Shown here: piece by piece, positions 52,501 through 62,327 of the stretch
Numbering within the stretch: position 1 is the first letter of the stretch
How the letters are laid out: each line of letters opens with the position of its first letter
DNA from: Rhynchopus sp. YZ270_cl-10
Lineage: Eukaryota; Euglenozoa; Diplonemea; Diplonemida; Diplonemidae
Reading direction: 5' to 3'
DNA length: 64,000 nucleotides
Assembly (NCBI GenBank): GCA_964035575.1
Contig: OZ037925.1
Coordinates: 248,001-312,000, forward strand
Made by a program: the position numbers and the translations under genes
Notes under the pieces: generated by a model
What the model saw: the letters and a program-made list of their open reading frames with translations, nothing else
What the model was told of the DNA's origin: nothing
Database searches by the model: none

Positions 52501-54757
52501 CCTTCCGCTTCCCCCGATGAAGCTGATCGGACGCGAGGTGCAGAAGTTGTTGCCTCCCTGTTGTCGTGCGTGAGAGGTAGTGCAGAGGGTCAAACATGAG
52601 GACGCGACGCCGCCGTGTCTCGGGTGTTGCTGTTGTTCCGGGAAGAGTACACCGCATAGCTGCAAGACAGGAGCAGAGCAACGCCAGCTGGTGGTGCCTT
52701 TCTGCGTACAACGGTACCGGCTCTGCCTGAATATGCTCGCGAACATGGCGTGCCCAGCTTGTCAACGCAGACCCCGCGCTGGTCACCGCACAATTATTCC
52801 CCGGTAGCTTTCTCGTTGGCTCCGAACACATAAGATACGGTCGGAACAGCTGCGTTCTCTTCTCGTTTTGCATGGTAAGAACCTGCTCGAAGGTGGCCCC
52901 TTCTGCGCTGCCGTGTTTGATTCGCATATACGTCGGGGTGGCCGGAGGACGTCCCGCCCATACGGAGGGGGTGTCGCTGTCGGATGGGGTGTCCTCTTCT
53001 TCTGCTTCGGTGAGGGTAGGGCTGGTGTGCTTGCGGAGGGAGCGTTCGTAGCTGGCACGGTTTTTGAGGGTGACGCCTGAGGTGGTGCTGTTGCGCTTGG
53101 CGACTTCTTCGTGGAAGCGTTCGCGGACGGTGCGTTGGCGGGATTCGAAGACATCGGTGCGTTCCTCCTTCCATACGCGTCGGCAGAGTTCGGACTCAGC
53201 CTTGACCTGGGCGGCGGTTTGCCGTTTGGCGTGGAGAACGTTTTGCTTGGCCTGCTCTCTCTTCAATTTCTTCTGTTGTGACATCAGCTCCGCCTCCGTC
53301 TGGCTCCGTTCTGCCCTCATTCGCAGCATAGCATACGCCATGTCCTTTCGCTCCACCCGTTCTTCGGATCGTACCTGAGTGACCAAAGCCTGTCGTGCAT
53401 TCTCCTGAGCCACCGCAGCCCGTTTGTCTTCAAGTTTCTTGGCAGCAATCTCCTTGAGAAGGGCTTGGCAGCGTTCCCATTCTTTTCGGTCCTGTTCGTG
53501 CCAGAAGGTGTCCTGTTCGACCTCCTTGACGCGCTCGTTGGTAAGCTTTTCTCGGTACGCCGATTCGACGATGTCTGCACGGCGGCGTTCCTGAGCGCTT
53601 TCTTTGAACTCCTTGCGGCGTTGGAGGACGGAGCCCCAGAAGTCGGTCTGTTGCGCGCGCCGCTCGAGCGTCGCCTGCTCGCACTCCTTCCGCTTGGTGT
53701 TGACACGCTGTTCGAAGCTCTCCTGCTCCTCGCGCTGTCTTTTTTGCGACGTCGCCACGACGTCTTGCTTGCGGGCTTCAGCTTCGGCACGGCGTTGTTG
53801 ATATCCAGCTACCTTGGATGCGACTTCAGCTTCGTGGGCTTCTAGCTTCGCTTTGGCGTCGGCCTGCAGAATTTGTTGTTGTTTTTGCACAGAACGTTCC
53901 TCTTCTTGCCGTGCGCGACGGTGTGCTGCAGACTGTTCAAAGCCCTGCCGGCGTTTTTCTTTGAAGTGTTCGTCAGCTTTGTCGCGTTGACGCTGTCTTT
54001 CTTCGGCAACTTCTTGGGTTCGGGCTGCGATTGCACGTTGGTTTGCGGTGTAGTCTGATGCAACGTGCGCGCGGAGTTCAGATTGCTGGGTCTGCCGAGT
54101 GGCGTTCCATGCTTGTATTTCCTCCTGCTTTGTGGCGTTGGAAGCCACCTCTCTTGCCTTCTCTTGCTCGGAACGCTGTCGTCTTTCGCTGTAAAACTGC
54201 TGCATCGCTTTGTCGACCCGCTCCTTGCGAAGTGTTGTAGCCCGGTGGAAGTCTCCAATATGATGCCGCAACTCCACCTGGCTCGACTCTGCCGCTTCCT
54301 TATCCTTTTCGAGCATCGCGATTTTTGCCTCTCTGAGCGCCGCGCTTTCGGCCTTCATCTTCTTTCTTCGGTTTTCGATTTCTTTCTCGGCAGTGTCGTG
54401 CTCTTCGGAGCTCCGTTTGTGGCGTTCTGACATAACCTCGGCGTGCATGCCGTTGTACGCCTGCATGGTTTCCTGCATCACCTCCCTGCGGCGTTCCTGC
54501 GCCAGCGCAAGCACCTCCGCCCTCGCGTCACGTTCCTCCGCAAGCCGTACGTTCATGGCATCGCGCTTCTCCTTCATCAGCGCACGTTGCCGCGCGGCAG
54601 CAGCCTTCTGCTTCCCAACCCTCTGCGACTCCGCCTCTCTCAGCCTTGCCAGGCGCTCCTCCGTGCTAAGATACGTATCAGACTCGCTGTCCGACCCCTG
54701 GTTGTTTCCGACAACCTCCGCTGGTGTCCCGCCTTCTGTAGCATCTGTGTCGGGCAT
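49502..54757 (-). CDS. Coiled-coil protein with class 3 lipase-like pseudoenzyme domain
   Basis: Three exons (50057-54757, 49784-49879, 49502-49552) joined in phase 0 give about 1615 residues ending HAKLPRFYERK. Residues about 50-600 are a long charged coiled coil (many ERR, REEQ, QKR runs). The middle (about 640-1250) resembles a class 3 lipase/alpha-beta hydrolase: DVFVAFSANVTTEE, VVTFTGCGVAGEIAALVAG and HVATFGG match the family's strand, nucleophile elbow and TFG strand. The elbow reads T-G-C-G-V-A-G where active enzymes have T-G-H-S-L-G-G, so the catalytic Ser is Gly and catalysis is unlikely. The C-terminus is charged and unassigned. The gene could encode a cytoskeletal or flagellar scaffold; that is inference. 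The lipase assignment is moderate, the gene certain. Confidence 0.85.
49553..49783 (-). other. Intron 2 of coiled-coil/lipase-like gene
   Basis: Donor GTATGC after CTGTGCG, acceptor CCACACAG before GGGGAGAAG. 231 bases, with an R4 copy (49635-49684) inside it. Confidence 0.8.
49635..49684 (+). repeat. Dispersed repeat family R4 inside an intron
   Basis: TTGATAAATTGTTGG, TTGCCTCGGTTGTGTT and GTGCAAATCTCCACT. Confidence 0.7.
49880..50056 (-). other. Intron 1 of coiled-coil/lipase-like gene
   Basis: Donor GTATGG after GAGGTG, acceptor CCCACGCAG before ATGGCCAAG. 177 bases. Confidence 0.8.
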
Positions 54758-55100
54758 GGTCAGAGAGCGTAGGTAGAAGGGGGTGGGGTGGGGTGGGGTG
54801 CTGTCTGTGTAGGTGTGTGTGTGAGGAGGGGCTGTGGCTGACGACCCCAAAATAGCACCTTATCGTACTTTGGGGATATTTTTTTTGTTGGGTTTTGTGG
54901 CTGGGTGGGTGGTGCGGAGGTGTGGAAAACCCGAATCAAAAACAATGTGAGGAGGATGCCAAGATTCATCTTATGAACCTTTTCTTTTTCTCTTTTTCTC
55001 CGCTTGGAACGGCAACATCCCCACCCCTTCATACCCCACTCCCCACACCACACTCTCCCTTCATTCGTTTCCCCTATCGCGAGGTAGGACAGTTTGCTGC
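54758..55100. other. Gap between coiled-coil gene and ankyrin array
   Basis: No gene. A GT/GGGGT-rich stretch (54780-54830) precedes the coiled-coil gene. Near 55077 begins the module CGCGAGGTAGGA that follows every ankyrin copy. Confidence 0.55.
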
Positions 55101-55126
55101 CTGAAGCTCCAAGAACAATGCTTCAG
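55101..55126 (-). terminator. Stem-loop just after ankyrin gene 1 stop
   Basis: CTGAAGC and GCTTCAG pair around a 12-base loop, one base after the stop codon. The same hairpin is at 57632-57657, 60704-60729 and 62328-62353 in the sister copies. It may be an mRNA 3' end signal, or be kept only because the copies are young. Confidence 0.4.
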
Positions 55127-55127
55127 C

Positions 55128-56813
55128 TCAAGGAGAACGTCCGTCGGTGTTCTCTGTGTCCATGTCTGCCCCTGCAGCAATCAGCAACTGCGCAATGTCT
55201 GTGTGCTTTTCCTTCCGCGCTAAGTACAACGCAGTATCGTTGTCAGAGTCTCGGTGATTCACATCCACCTCTGGCAAGCCCACAAGATAGCGCACAGTTT
55301 CAGTGTGTCCATATTCCGCTGCAAGGGTAAGACACGTGCTTCCTCCGTTGTCTGTGTCACACACTCCTGCACCTGCTTCAACCAACATCTTCACAACCTC
55401 GAGTGCTCCTGAATCACAAGCATAGTGCAGAGGTGAACGTCCCTGACTATCCTTTGTCTCGATGTCTGCCCCTGCATCAATCAGCAACTGCGCAATGTCT
55501 GTGTGTTTTTTCTCCACCGCACAGTGCAATGCAGTGCTGTTGTCAGAGTCTCGGTGATTCACATCCACCTCTGGCAAGCCCACAAGATAGCGCACAGTCT
55601 CGATGTGTCCAAAATACGACGCAAGGATAAGACACGTGCTTCCTTCGTCGTCTGTGGCACACACTCCCGCACCGACTCTGACCAACATCTTCACAACGTC
55701 GAGTGCTCCTGAGAGGCTAGCGAGATGTACAGGAAAACGTCCGTCACCGTTCTTGATGTCGATCTCTGTCCCTGCATCAATCAGCAACTGCACAACGTCT
55801 GTGTGATTATTCTGCGCTGCACAGTGCAACGCAGTCTTGTTCTCAGAGCATCGGTGATTCAGTTCCACCTGTGGCAAGTCCACAAGATAGCGCACAGTCT
55901 CGGTGTGTCCAAAATACGACGCAAGGGCAAGACACGTGTCTCCTTCGTTGTCTGTGACACGCACTCCTGCACCTGCTTCAACCAACATCTTCACAATGTC
56001 GAGTGCTCCTGAAACGCAAGCACAGTGCAAAGATGAACGTCCCCTATTATCCTTTGCCTCGATGTCTGCCCCTGCATCAATCAGCAACTGCACAACGTCG
56101 GCGCCTGCCTCTCCCGACGCATAGTGCAACGCAGTGTAGTCGTCAGAGTCTCGGTGATTCACATCCACCTCTGGCAAGCCCACAAGATAGCGCACAGTCT
56201 CGGTGCGTCCAGAATCAGCCGCTTCCTGAAGACATGTGACTCCTTCCTCGTCTGTGTCACGCACTCCTGCACCTGCTTCAACCAACATCTTCACAACCTC
56301 GAGTGCTCCTGAATCACAAGCAGAGTGCAGAAGCGTACGTCCCCTCTCATCCTTTGTCTCGATGTCTGCCCCTGCATCAATGAAGACGCGACACACTGCA
56401 GGGTCTGACCACATCGCCGGACAGGGAATATCTGCCTCACCTACGCGGTGCTCGGACACTTGTGGTACAAAGGCCACGTTGTTGCAGACGGACTTCCAAT
56501 GCTGCAAGAGGACCTCCGTGCACGCAACGTGGTGTGCATGGACACACTCACTCAGCAAGATCCCAAAGCCCACCTGCGTTGTCTCAACATACGGAAGAAG
56601 CAGTGCGAGGCATTCATCGTGGTTCCCTCTGCATGCCTCGTGCGCAGCATCGAAGACAACTGTTTCGCCGTATGTGGGAAGCTTCTCAAGGACCGCCCGC
56701 ACGGCAGTCGTGTCGCCCTTCTTGGCAGCCTCCACCAAGACCTCGTCTGCTGAAAGCTGTCTTCTCTTTGGTGCATTCTCATCCTGTGTGCTGTCTGCGT
56801 GTCGCTTCGGCAT
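55128..56813 (-). CDS. Ankyrin-repeat protein 1
   Basis: 561 residues from the ATG in ACACAATGCCG (MPKRHADSTQDENAPKRRQL); the frame stays open 28 codons upstream without ATG. A basic start is followed by an N-terminal cap of about 130 residues (LVEAAKKGDTTAVRAVLEKL, CRGNHDECLALLLPYV). Then come four higher-order units of three ankyrin repeats each, about 100 residues per unit (LHSACDSGALEVVKMLVEAG, then HTETVRYLVGLPEVDVNHRD, then HTDVVQLLIDAGADIE). The chain ends abruptly at DTENTDGRSP. Ankyrin solenoids bind other proteins; the partner is unknown. No enzymatic or membrane domain is visible. First of a tandem array. Confidence 0.9.
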   Translation of the reverse strand: MPKRHADSTQDENAPKRRQLSADEVLVEAAKKGDTTAVRAVLEKLPTYGETVVFDAAHEACRGNHDECLALLLPYVETTQVGFGILLSECVHAHHVACTEVLLQHWKSVCNNVAFVPQVSEHRVGEADIPCPAMWSDPAVCRVFIDAGADIETKDERGRTLLHSACDSGALEVVKMLVEAGAGVRDTDEEGVTCLQEAADSGRTETVRYLVGLPEVDVNHRDSDDYTALHYASGEAGADVVQLLIDAGADIEAKDNRGRSSLHCACVSGALDIVKMLVEAGAGVRVTDNEGDTCLALASYFGHTETVRYLVDLPQVELNHRCSENKTALHCAAQNNHTDVVQLLIDAGTEIDIKNGDGRFPVHLASLSGALDVVKMLVRVGAGVCATDDEGSTCLILASYFGHIETVRYLVGLPEVDVNHRDSDNSTALHCAVEKKHTDIAQLLIDAGADIETKDSQGRSPLHYACDSGALEVVKMLVEAGAGVCDTDNGGSTCLTLAAEYGHTETVRYLVGLPEVDVNHRDSDNDTALYLARKEKHTDIAQLLIAAGADMDTENTDGRSP

Positions 56814-57658
56814 TGTGTGTTTGTGTATTGTTTTGTGTTGGCTTCTTTTTGTGCAGAGGTTGTGGGTGACAAGAGAAGACGCAGAACACACATGCAACGC
56901 ACACTATGAGGGAACGGAATACGTGGGCACATCACACACAACCACAGCCACCTCCACGAGTCCCTGGGCAACGCTCAAAGAGGCTCACGGAAGACGTCCA
57001 CCCTCGCTAACGGTTCTGGTGAATAACAGCTGTCACTCTCGGCACACACATCGTTTACCACTATGGGTATCGTGCGGGAACACTCTGAGTTTGAGATTTG
57101 CCTCTTTGTCACAGAGAGGGTGCTTGCAAGAAGGAAAACCTTTGGATAAGAAAATAAAGACAAGCGTCACAATTTCTGCTGACAACATTCCAGAAGAACG
57201 GAAATAAAGTGTTGAAATGAGAAACAATTTTTATGCATTTTTTGTGTTGCCTTGCGCCACCCTCTACACCCCCATACAACCCCCTAAAAGCTGTCACATG
57301 AATATATATTTTATTTCTATTCGTCGACCAAGGGCTCCTCTCTTCTCTTTGCGCATGCACAGTAGGCGAGGACCACTAAGCGGTGCACGGACAGGGAGGT
57401 GTCCTAATGAGGGTGGGGAAAGTGAACCTCCTCCCAAATAATGTCACCCTAAAATAAGGTGTTTTCTGCCCAAATAACTTTTTGTATCACTATTCAGATT
57501 ATCCCATTAGAAGTGATGTTGTGCTTCAGGTTGGTGGGTGACGGAATCAGGCAGAGGAGGGAAGCGTTCTTGCTTTGCTTCAGTTATTTTCTGCTCTCTT
57601 ATCGAAGTCGCGAGGTAGGAGAGTTTGCTGCCTGAAGCTCCAAGAACAATGCTTCAGC
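56814..57658. other. Spacer between ankyrin genes 1 and 2
   Basis: No gene. The first 350 bases (promoter flank with GGCAACGCTCAAAGAGGCTC and TTGCAAGAAGG) match 59042-59345. 57327-57660 (GTCGACCAAGGGCTCCTCTC onward) matches 62020-62360. It ends with the post-stop hairpin at 57632-57657. Confidence 0.65.
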
Positions 57659-59041
57659 TCAAGGAGAACGTCCGTCGGTGTTCTCTGTGTCCATGTCTGC
57701 CCCTGCAGCAATCAGCACCTGCGCAATGCCTGTGTGATTTTCCTTCCGCGCTAAGTGCAACGCAGTATCGTTGTCAGAGTCTCGGTGATTCACATCCACC
57801 TCTGGCAAGCCCACGAGGTAGCGCACAGTCTCGGTGTGTCCATATTCCGCTGCAAGGGTAAGACACGTGCTTCCTACGTTGTCTGTGTCACGCACTCCTG
57901 CACCTGCTTCAACCAACATCTTCACAATATCGAGTGCTCCTGAATCGCAAGCACAGTGCAGAGGTGAACGTCCATCATTATCCTTTGTCTCGATGTCTGC
58001 ACCTGCATCAATCAGCAACTGCACAACGTCTGTATGTTTTTCCTCCATCGCACAGTGCAATGCAGTGTAGTCGTCAGAGTCTCGGTGATTCACATCCACC
58101 TCTGGCAAGCCCACAAGATAGCGCACAGTCTCGATGTGTCCAGAATACGACGCAAGGATAAGACATGTGCTTCCTCCGTTGTCTGTGACACACACTCCTG
58201 CACCGACTCTGACCAACAGCTTCACAACGTCGAGTGCTCCTAAGAGGCTAGCGAGATGTACAAGAAAACGTCCGTCACCGCTCTTGAGGTCGATCTCTGC
58301 CCCTGCATCAATCAGCAACTGCACAACGCCTGTGTGATTTTGATCCATCGCCCAGTGCAATGCAGTCTTGTTGTCAGAGTCTCGGTGATTCACATCCACC
58401 TGTGGCAAGCCCACAAGATAGCGCACAGTCTCGGTGTGTCCAAAATACAACGCAAGGATAAGACACGTGACTCCTTGGTTGTCTGTGACACGCACTCCTG
58501 CACCTGCTTCAACCAACATCTTCACAACATCGAGTGCTCCTGAAACGCAAGCACAGTGCAGAGGTGAACGTCCCTTCTCGTCCTTTGTCTCGATGTCTGC
58601 CCCTGCATCAATGAAGACGCGACACACTGCAGGGTCTGACCACATCGCCAGACAGGAAAAATTTGCCTCACCTGCGCGGTGCTCGGACACTTGCGGTACA
58701 AAGGCCACGTTGCTGCAGACGGACTTCCAATGCTGCAAGAGGACCTCCGTGCACGCAACGTGGTTTGCATGGACACACTCACTCAGCAAGATCCCAAAGC
58801 CCACCTGCGTTGTCTCAACATACGGAAGAAGCAGTGCGAGGCATTCATCGTGATTCCCTCTGCATGCCTCCAGAGCTGTACAGAATACAACTACTTCGCC
58901 GTATGTGGGAAGCTTCTCAAGGACCGCCCGCACGGCAGTCGTGTTGCCCTTCTTGGCAGCCACCAAGACCTCGTCTGCTGAAAGCTGCCTTCTCTTTCGT
59001 GGGTTCTTGTCCTGTGTGCTGTTTGCGTGTCGCTTCGGCAT
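57659..59041 (-). CDS. Ankyrin-repeat protein 2
   Basis: 460 residues from the ATG in ACACAATGCCG (MPKRHANSTQDKNPRKRRQL). It has the same cap and repeat plan as protein 1 but only three higher-order units, so about 100 residues shorter. The second unit carries the variant AEIDLKSGDGRFLVHLASLL seen also in genes 1 and 3. It ends at DTENTDGRSP with the same post-stop hairpin. No other domain. Confidence 0.9.
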   Translation of the reverse strand: MPKRHANSTQDKNPRKRRQLSADEVLVAAKKGNTTAVRAVLEKLPTYGEVVVFCTALEACRGNHDECLALLLPYVETTQVGFGILLSECVHANHVACTEVLLQHWKSVCSNVAFVPQVSEHRAGEANFSCLAMWSDPAVCRVFIDAGADIETKDEKGRSPLHCACVSGALDVVKMLVEAGAGVRVTDNQGVTCLILALYFGHTETVRYLVGLPQVDVNHRDSDNKTALHWAMDQNHTGVVQLLIDAGAEIDLKSGDGRFLVHLASLLGALDVVKLLVRVGAGVCVTDNGGSTCLILASYSGHIETVRYLVGLPEVDVNHRDSDDYTALHCAMEEKHTDVVQLLIDAGADIETKDNDGRSPLHCACDSGALDIVKMLVEAGAGVRDTDNVGSTCLTLAAEYGHTETVRYLVGLPEVDVNHRDSDNDTALHLARKENHTGIAQVLIAAGADMDTENTDGRSP

Positions 59042-59464
59042 TGTGTGTTGTGTATTGTTGATGTGTCTTTTGTGTTGGCTTCTTTTTGTGGAGAGGTTGT
59101 GGGTGACAAGAGAAGACGAAGAACACACATGCAACACACCCTGTGAGGGAACGGAGTACGTGGGCACATCACACACAACCACAGCCACCTCCACGAGTCC
59201 CTGGGCAACGCTCAAAGAGGCTCACGGAAGACGTCCACCCTCGCTAATTTGCTTGCAAGAAGGAAACCCCTTCGATAAGAAAATAAAGACAGTCGTCACA
59301 ATTTCTGCTGACAACTTTCCAGAAGAACGGAAATAAACAGTTGAAATGAGACACAATTTTTATTTTTATACTTATTCAGCCTTGCGCCACCCTCCCCCCA
59401 CCCCCATACAACCCCCTCATTCGCTGCCCTCCCCCGAACGCTGTGCTAGGCAGTGAAGACCGCC
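59042..59464. other. Spacer between ankyrin gene 2 and the two-exon gene
   Basis: No gene. The promoter flank of ankyrin 2 (to about 59345) is followed by CTTGCGCCACCCTCC, which begins the segment duplicated at 61777-62034. Confidence 0.6.
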
Positions 59465-60703
59465 CTAGCGTGCACTGCGTGCGTTTGCAATGGCAATGTC
59501 CTCTGCTCGCTGGCGTTTGGCTGTGGCGGCTGCGGAGACGGAGGGAGCCTCACCCAGGAGGAGCGGGTCCTCAACACGGTACGTCTCGTCGACCAAGGGC
59601 TTGTCGCGCATCTCTGCAGCAGGGTTCACGAAGCGAATCTGGTTCTGGAACCAGCTCCCCTTCGCGCCTTTCTGAGGGATATCGTCCGCATACGAGGTAG
59701 CGCGCATGCCAACAGGCTGTGGGGTTTAAAAAGAAGGTGAAAAATCATAAACAAATATGGGTCTCTTGCCCTGGTTTTATGTTGTTTTTTTTTATTGATT
59801 ATTATTGTGTCGACAATAACCGACAAGCACCCTCAGAACTCATTTGGGGGCTAATCGGGTCTGTACTCAATGTTGGCCGAAGCCTTTTGTACTACAGAAG
59901 GTATACACGTCATTCGTCTGGAACCCTGAGCAGCTTTTATGAATGAAAATTTCTTCCCACGCGGTAGTCTTACATTGCTGGACACCCTGGTGCTGCACTT
60001 ACCCTTCAGAACGGTTGTTTGTAAATCACGGTTCTCAGACCGTCCTTGATTAGTAATTCTTAGAAGAAAGAGAAGGAAAACACGTGGATGGGGACATAGC
60101 CCGCACACCTCTCCCCACGATGTGGCAGAGCCTATCAGCATCGTCAAATACCTTTCTAAAAAAGTGGAGATTTGCACAACTGTAGCAACACAACCCGAGG
60201 CAACTACACTCCAACAATTTATCAAAAGAAGAGTTGAAATACAAAGCCCTCTCGTGAACAGTGTACCTTGACACCTGGGGTTGACACCGAACCAAAAGAG
60301 AGAGAGAGAGAGAGAAAACAGAACCTCATGACACATACCGCATCCGCCGCCTCAGCATCTTCCTGCGTCGGGGCGGCCTCCTTCCTCTTCTCCTTCTTGA
60401 GTGTCCGCCGCCAGCTCTCCATCTTCAAGAAGCTTTCCTTTTCACTGTCGATTCCGCTTTTCCGTTTTGCAAACTTTGCTCTTTGCTCATCAAGGTACGC
60501 TGAACCGGCGGTCTTCTTTTTTTCTGGGCCACCTGCGGCGCTGCTGTCGGAGGGGCGGTTTTTTCGGAGCCGATTTTTTTTCGGAGCAGCGGATCTTCGC
60601 GGATTTTACAAAGGTGCTGACGGCATCGGTAGGGCGGTCTTGTGCATCTTCGTCGTCGACGAAGAATCTCTCGTCGAAGTCGCGAGGTAGGAGAGTTTGC
60701 TGC
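59465..60703 (-). CDS. Unknown two-exon protein, 5' part disturbed
   Basis: The 3' exon (59465-59716) is clear: PVGMRATSYADDIPQKGAKG, SWFQNQIRFVNPAAEMRDKP, then VEDPLLLGEAPSVSAAATAK and RQRAEDIAIANARSAR. The upstream exon ends at 60339 (EESFLKM-like, KMESWRRTLKKEKRKEAAPT, ADA) and is charged. A 622-base GTATGT-CAG intron joins them. Further upstream the frame runs through SAYLDEQRAKFAKRKSG. The acidic start RDFDERFFVDDEDAQDRP is in another frame, with 6-8 A runs between, so either a real frameshift or a sequencing slip. No ATG was found, and the 5' end merges with the 3' flank of ankyrin copy 3. The composition suggests a nuclear basic protein; I do not recognise it. Confidence 0.5.
59717..60338 (-). 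other. Intron of the two-exon gene
   Basis: Donor GTATGTG after GCGGATGCG, acceptor CCCCACAG before CCTGTTGGC. It contains R4 (60164-60227, inverted) directly joined to R2 (60230-60288). Confidence 0.75.
60164..60288 (-). repeat. Composite R4 plus R2 repeat inside an intron
   Basis: Inverted R4 (GTGGAGATTTGCACAACTG, CCGAGGCAACTACACTCC, AATTTATCAAAA) runs straight into R2 (AGTTGAAATACAAAGCCC, GTGAACAGTGTACC). The order of the fused blocks helps define the family edges. Confidence 0.7.
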
Positions 60704-60730
60704 CTGAAGCTCCAAGAACAATGCTTCAGC

Positions 60731-61646
60731 TCAAGGAGAACGTCCGTCGGTGTTCTCTGTGTCCATGTCTGCCCCTGCAGCAATCAGCAACTGCGCAATG
60801 TCTGTGTGATTTTCCTTCCGCGCTAAGTACAACGCAGTATCGTTGTCAGAGTCTCGGTGATTCACATCCACCTCTGGCAAGCCCACAAGATAGCGCACAG
60901 TCTCCGTGTGTCCAAAGTGCGCAGCAAGGGTGAGACACGTGCTTCCTCCGTTCTCTGTTGTATCACGCACTCCTGCACCTGCTTCAACCAACATCTTCAC
61001 AACGTCGAGTGCTCCTGAATCACAAGCAGAGTGCAGAGGTGAACATCCCTGACTATCCTTTGTCTCGATGTCTGCCCCTGCAGCAATCAGCAACTGCGCA
61101 ATGTCTGTGTGTTTTTCCTCCACCGCACAGTGCAGTGCAGTGTTGTTCTCAGAGTTTCGGTGATTCACATCCACCTCTGGCAAGCCCACAAGATAGCGCA
61201 CAGTCTCGGTGTGTCCAAAAAACGTCGCAAGGATAAGACATGTATCTCCTCTGCTGTCTGTGACACACACTCCTGCACCGACTCTGACCAACATCTTCAC
61301 AACGTCGAGTGCTCCTGAGAGGCTAGCGAGATGTACGGGAAAACGTCCGACACCGTTCTTGCTGTCGATCTCTGTCCCTGCATCAATCAGCAACTGCACA
61401 ACGTCTGTGTGCTTTTCCTGCGCTGCACAGTGCAACGGAATCTTGTTGTCAGAGTCTCGGTGATTCAGTTCCACCTCTGGCAAGTCCACAATATAGCGCA
61501 CAGTCTCGATGTGTCCAAAATACGACGCAAGGGTAAGACACGTGGCTCCTTCCTCGTCTGTGACACGCACTCCTGCACCTGCTTCAACCAACATCTTCAC
61601 AACGTCGAGTGCTCCTGAAACACAAGCACAGTGCAGAGGTGAACGC
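60731..61646 (-). pseudogene. Ankyrin-repeat copy 3, 5'-truncated
   Basis: About 300 residues of ankyrin repeats (two and a half to three higher-order units) open in frame to DTENTDGRSP, but cap, start codon and first helix are gone. At about 61640-61646 the sequence GAGGTGAACG joins directly to CTCAAAGAGGCTCACGG, which normally lies in the promoter flank far upstream. The bases AACG are common to both sides, so the deletion probably used this microhomology. Without a start in the usual context it is likely a remnant, though an internal start cannot be excluded. Confidence 0.75.
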
Positions 61647-61660
61647 TCAAAGAGGCTCAC

Positions 61661-62327
61661 GGAAGACGTCCACCCTCGCTAATTTGCTTGCAAGAAGGAA
61701 ACCCCTTCGATAAGAAAATAAAGACAGTCGTCACAATTTCTGCTGACAACTTTCCAGAAGAAAGGAAATAAAGTGTTGAAATGAGAAACAATTTTTATTT
61801 TTATATTTATTCAGCCTTGCGCCACCCTCCCCCACCCCCATACAACCCCCTCATTCGCTGCCCTCCCCCGAACGCTGTGCTAGGCAGTGAAGACCGCCCT
61901 AGCGTGCACTGCGTGCGTTTGCAATGGCAATGTCCTCTGCTCGCTGGCGTTTGGCTGTGGCGGCTGCGGAGACGGAGGGAGCCTCACCCAGGAGGAGCGG
62001 GTCCTCAACACGGTACGTCTCGTCGACCAAGGGCTCCTCTCTTCTCTTTGCGCATGCACAGTAGGCGAGGACCACTAAGCGGTGCACGGACAGGGAGGTA
62101 TGCTAATGAGGGTGGGGAAAGTGAAGCTCCTCCCAAATAATGTCACCCTAAAATAAAGTGTTTTCTGCCCAAATGACCTTTGTTTCACTATTCAGATTTT
62201 CCCATTGGAAGTGTGTTTGTGCTTCATGTTGGTGGTGACGGAATCAGGCAGAGGAGGGAAGCGTTCTTGCTTTGCTTCAGTTATTTCTCCTCTCTCATCG
62301 AAGTCGCGAGGTAGGAGAGTTTGCTGC
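61661..62327. other. Spacer with copied 3' exon piece
   Basis: 61645-61776 is ankyrin promoter flank. 61777-62034 duplicates 59346-59603, including part of the 3' exon of the two-exon gene. It then switches at GTCGACCAAGGGC to the 57327-57660 type flank, which continues to the ankyrin 4 hairpin. Confidence 0.7.
61899..62034 (-). pseudogene. Duplicated fragment of the two-exon gene's last exon
   Basis: Encodes PLVDETYRVEDPLLLGEAPS to DIAIANARSAR, identical to the end of the 59465 gene. The upstream part (SWFQNQ and before) is replaced by flank sequence. The break lies at the shared GTCGACCAAGGGC. Confidence 0.8.

Noticed and set aside
55128-59336. Numerous plus-strand open frames opposite the ankyrin genes
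   Set aside because: Antisense shadows of the repeat units, with periodic identical peptides and no start context.
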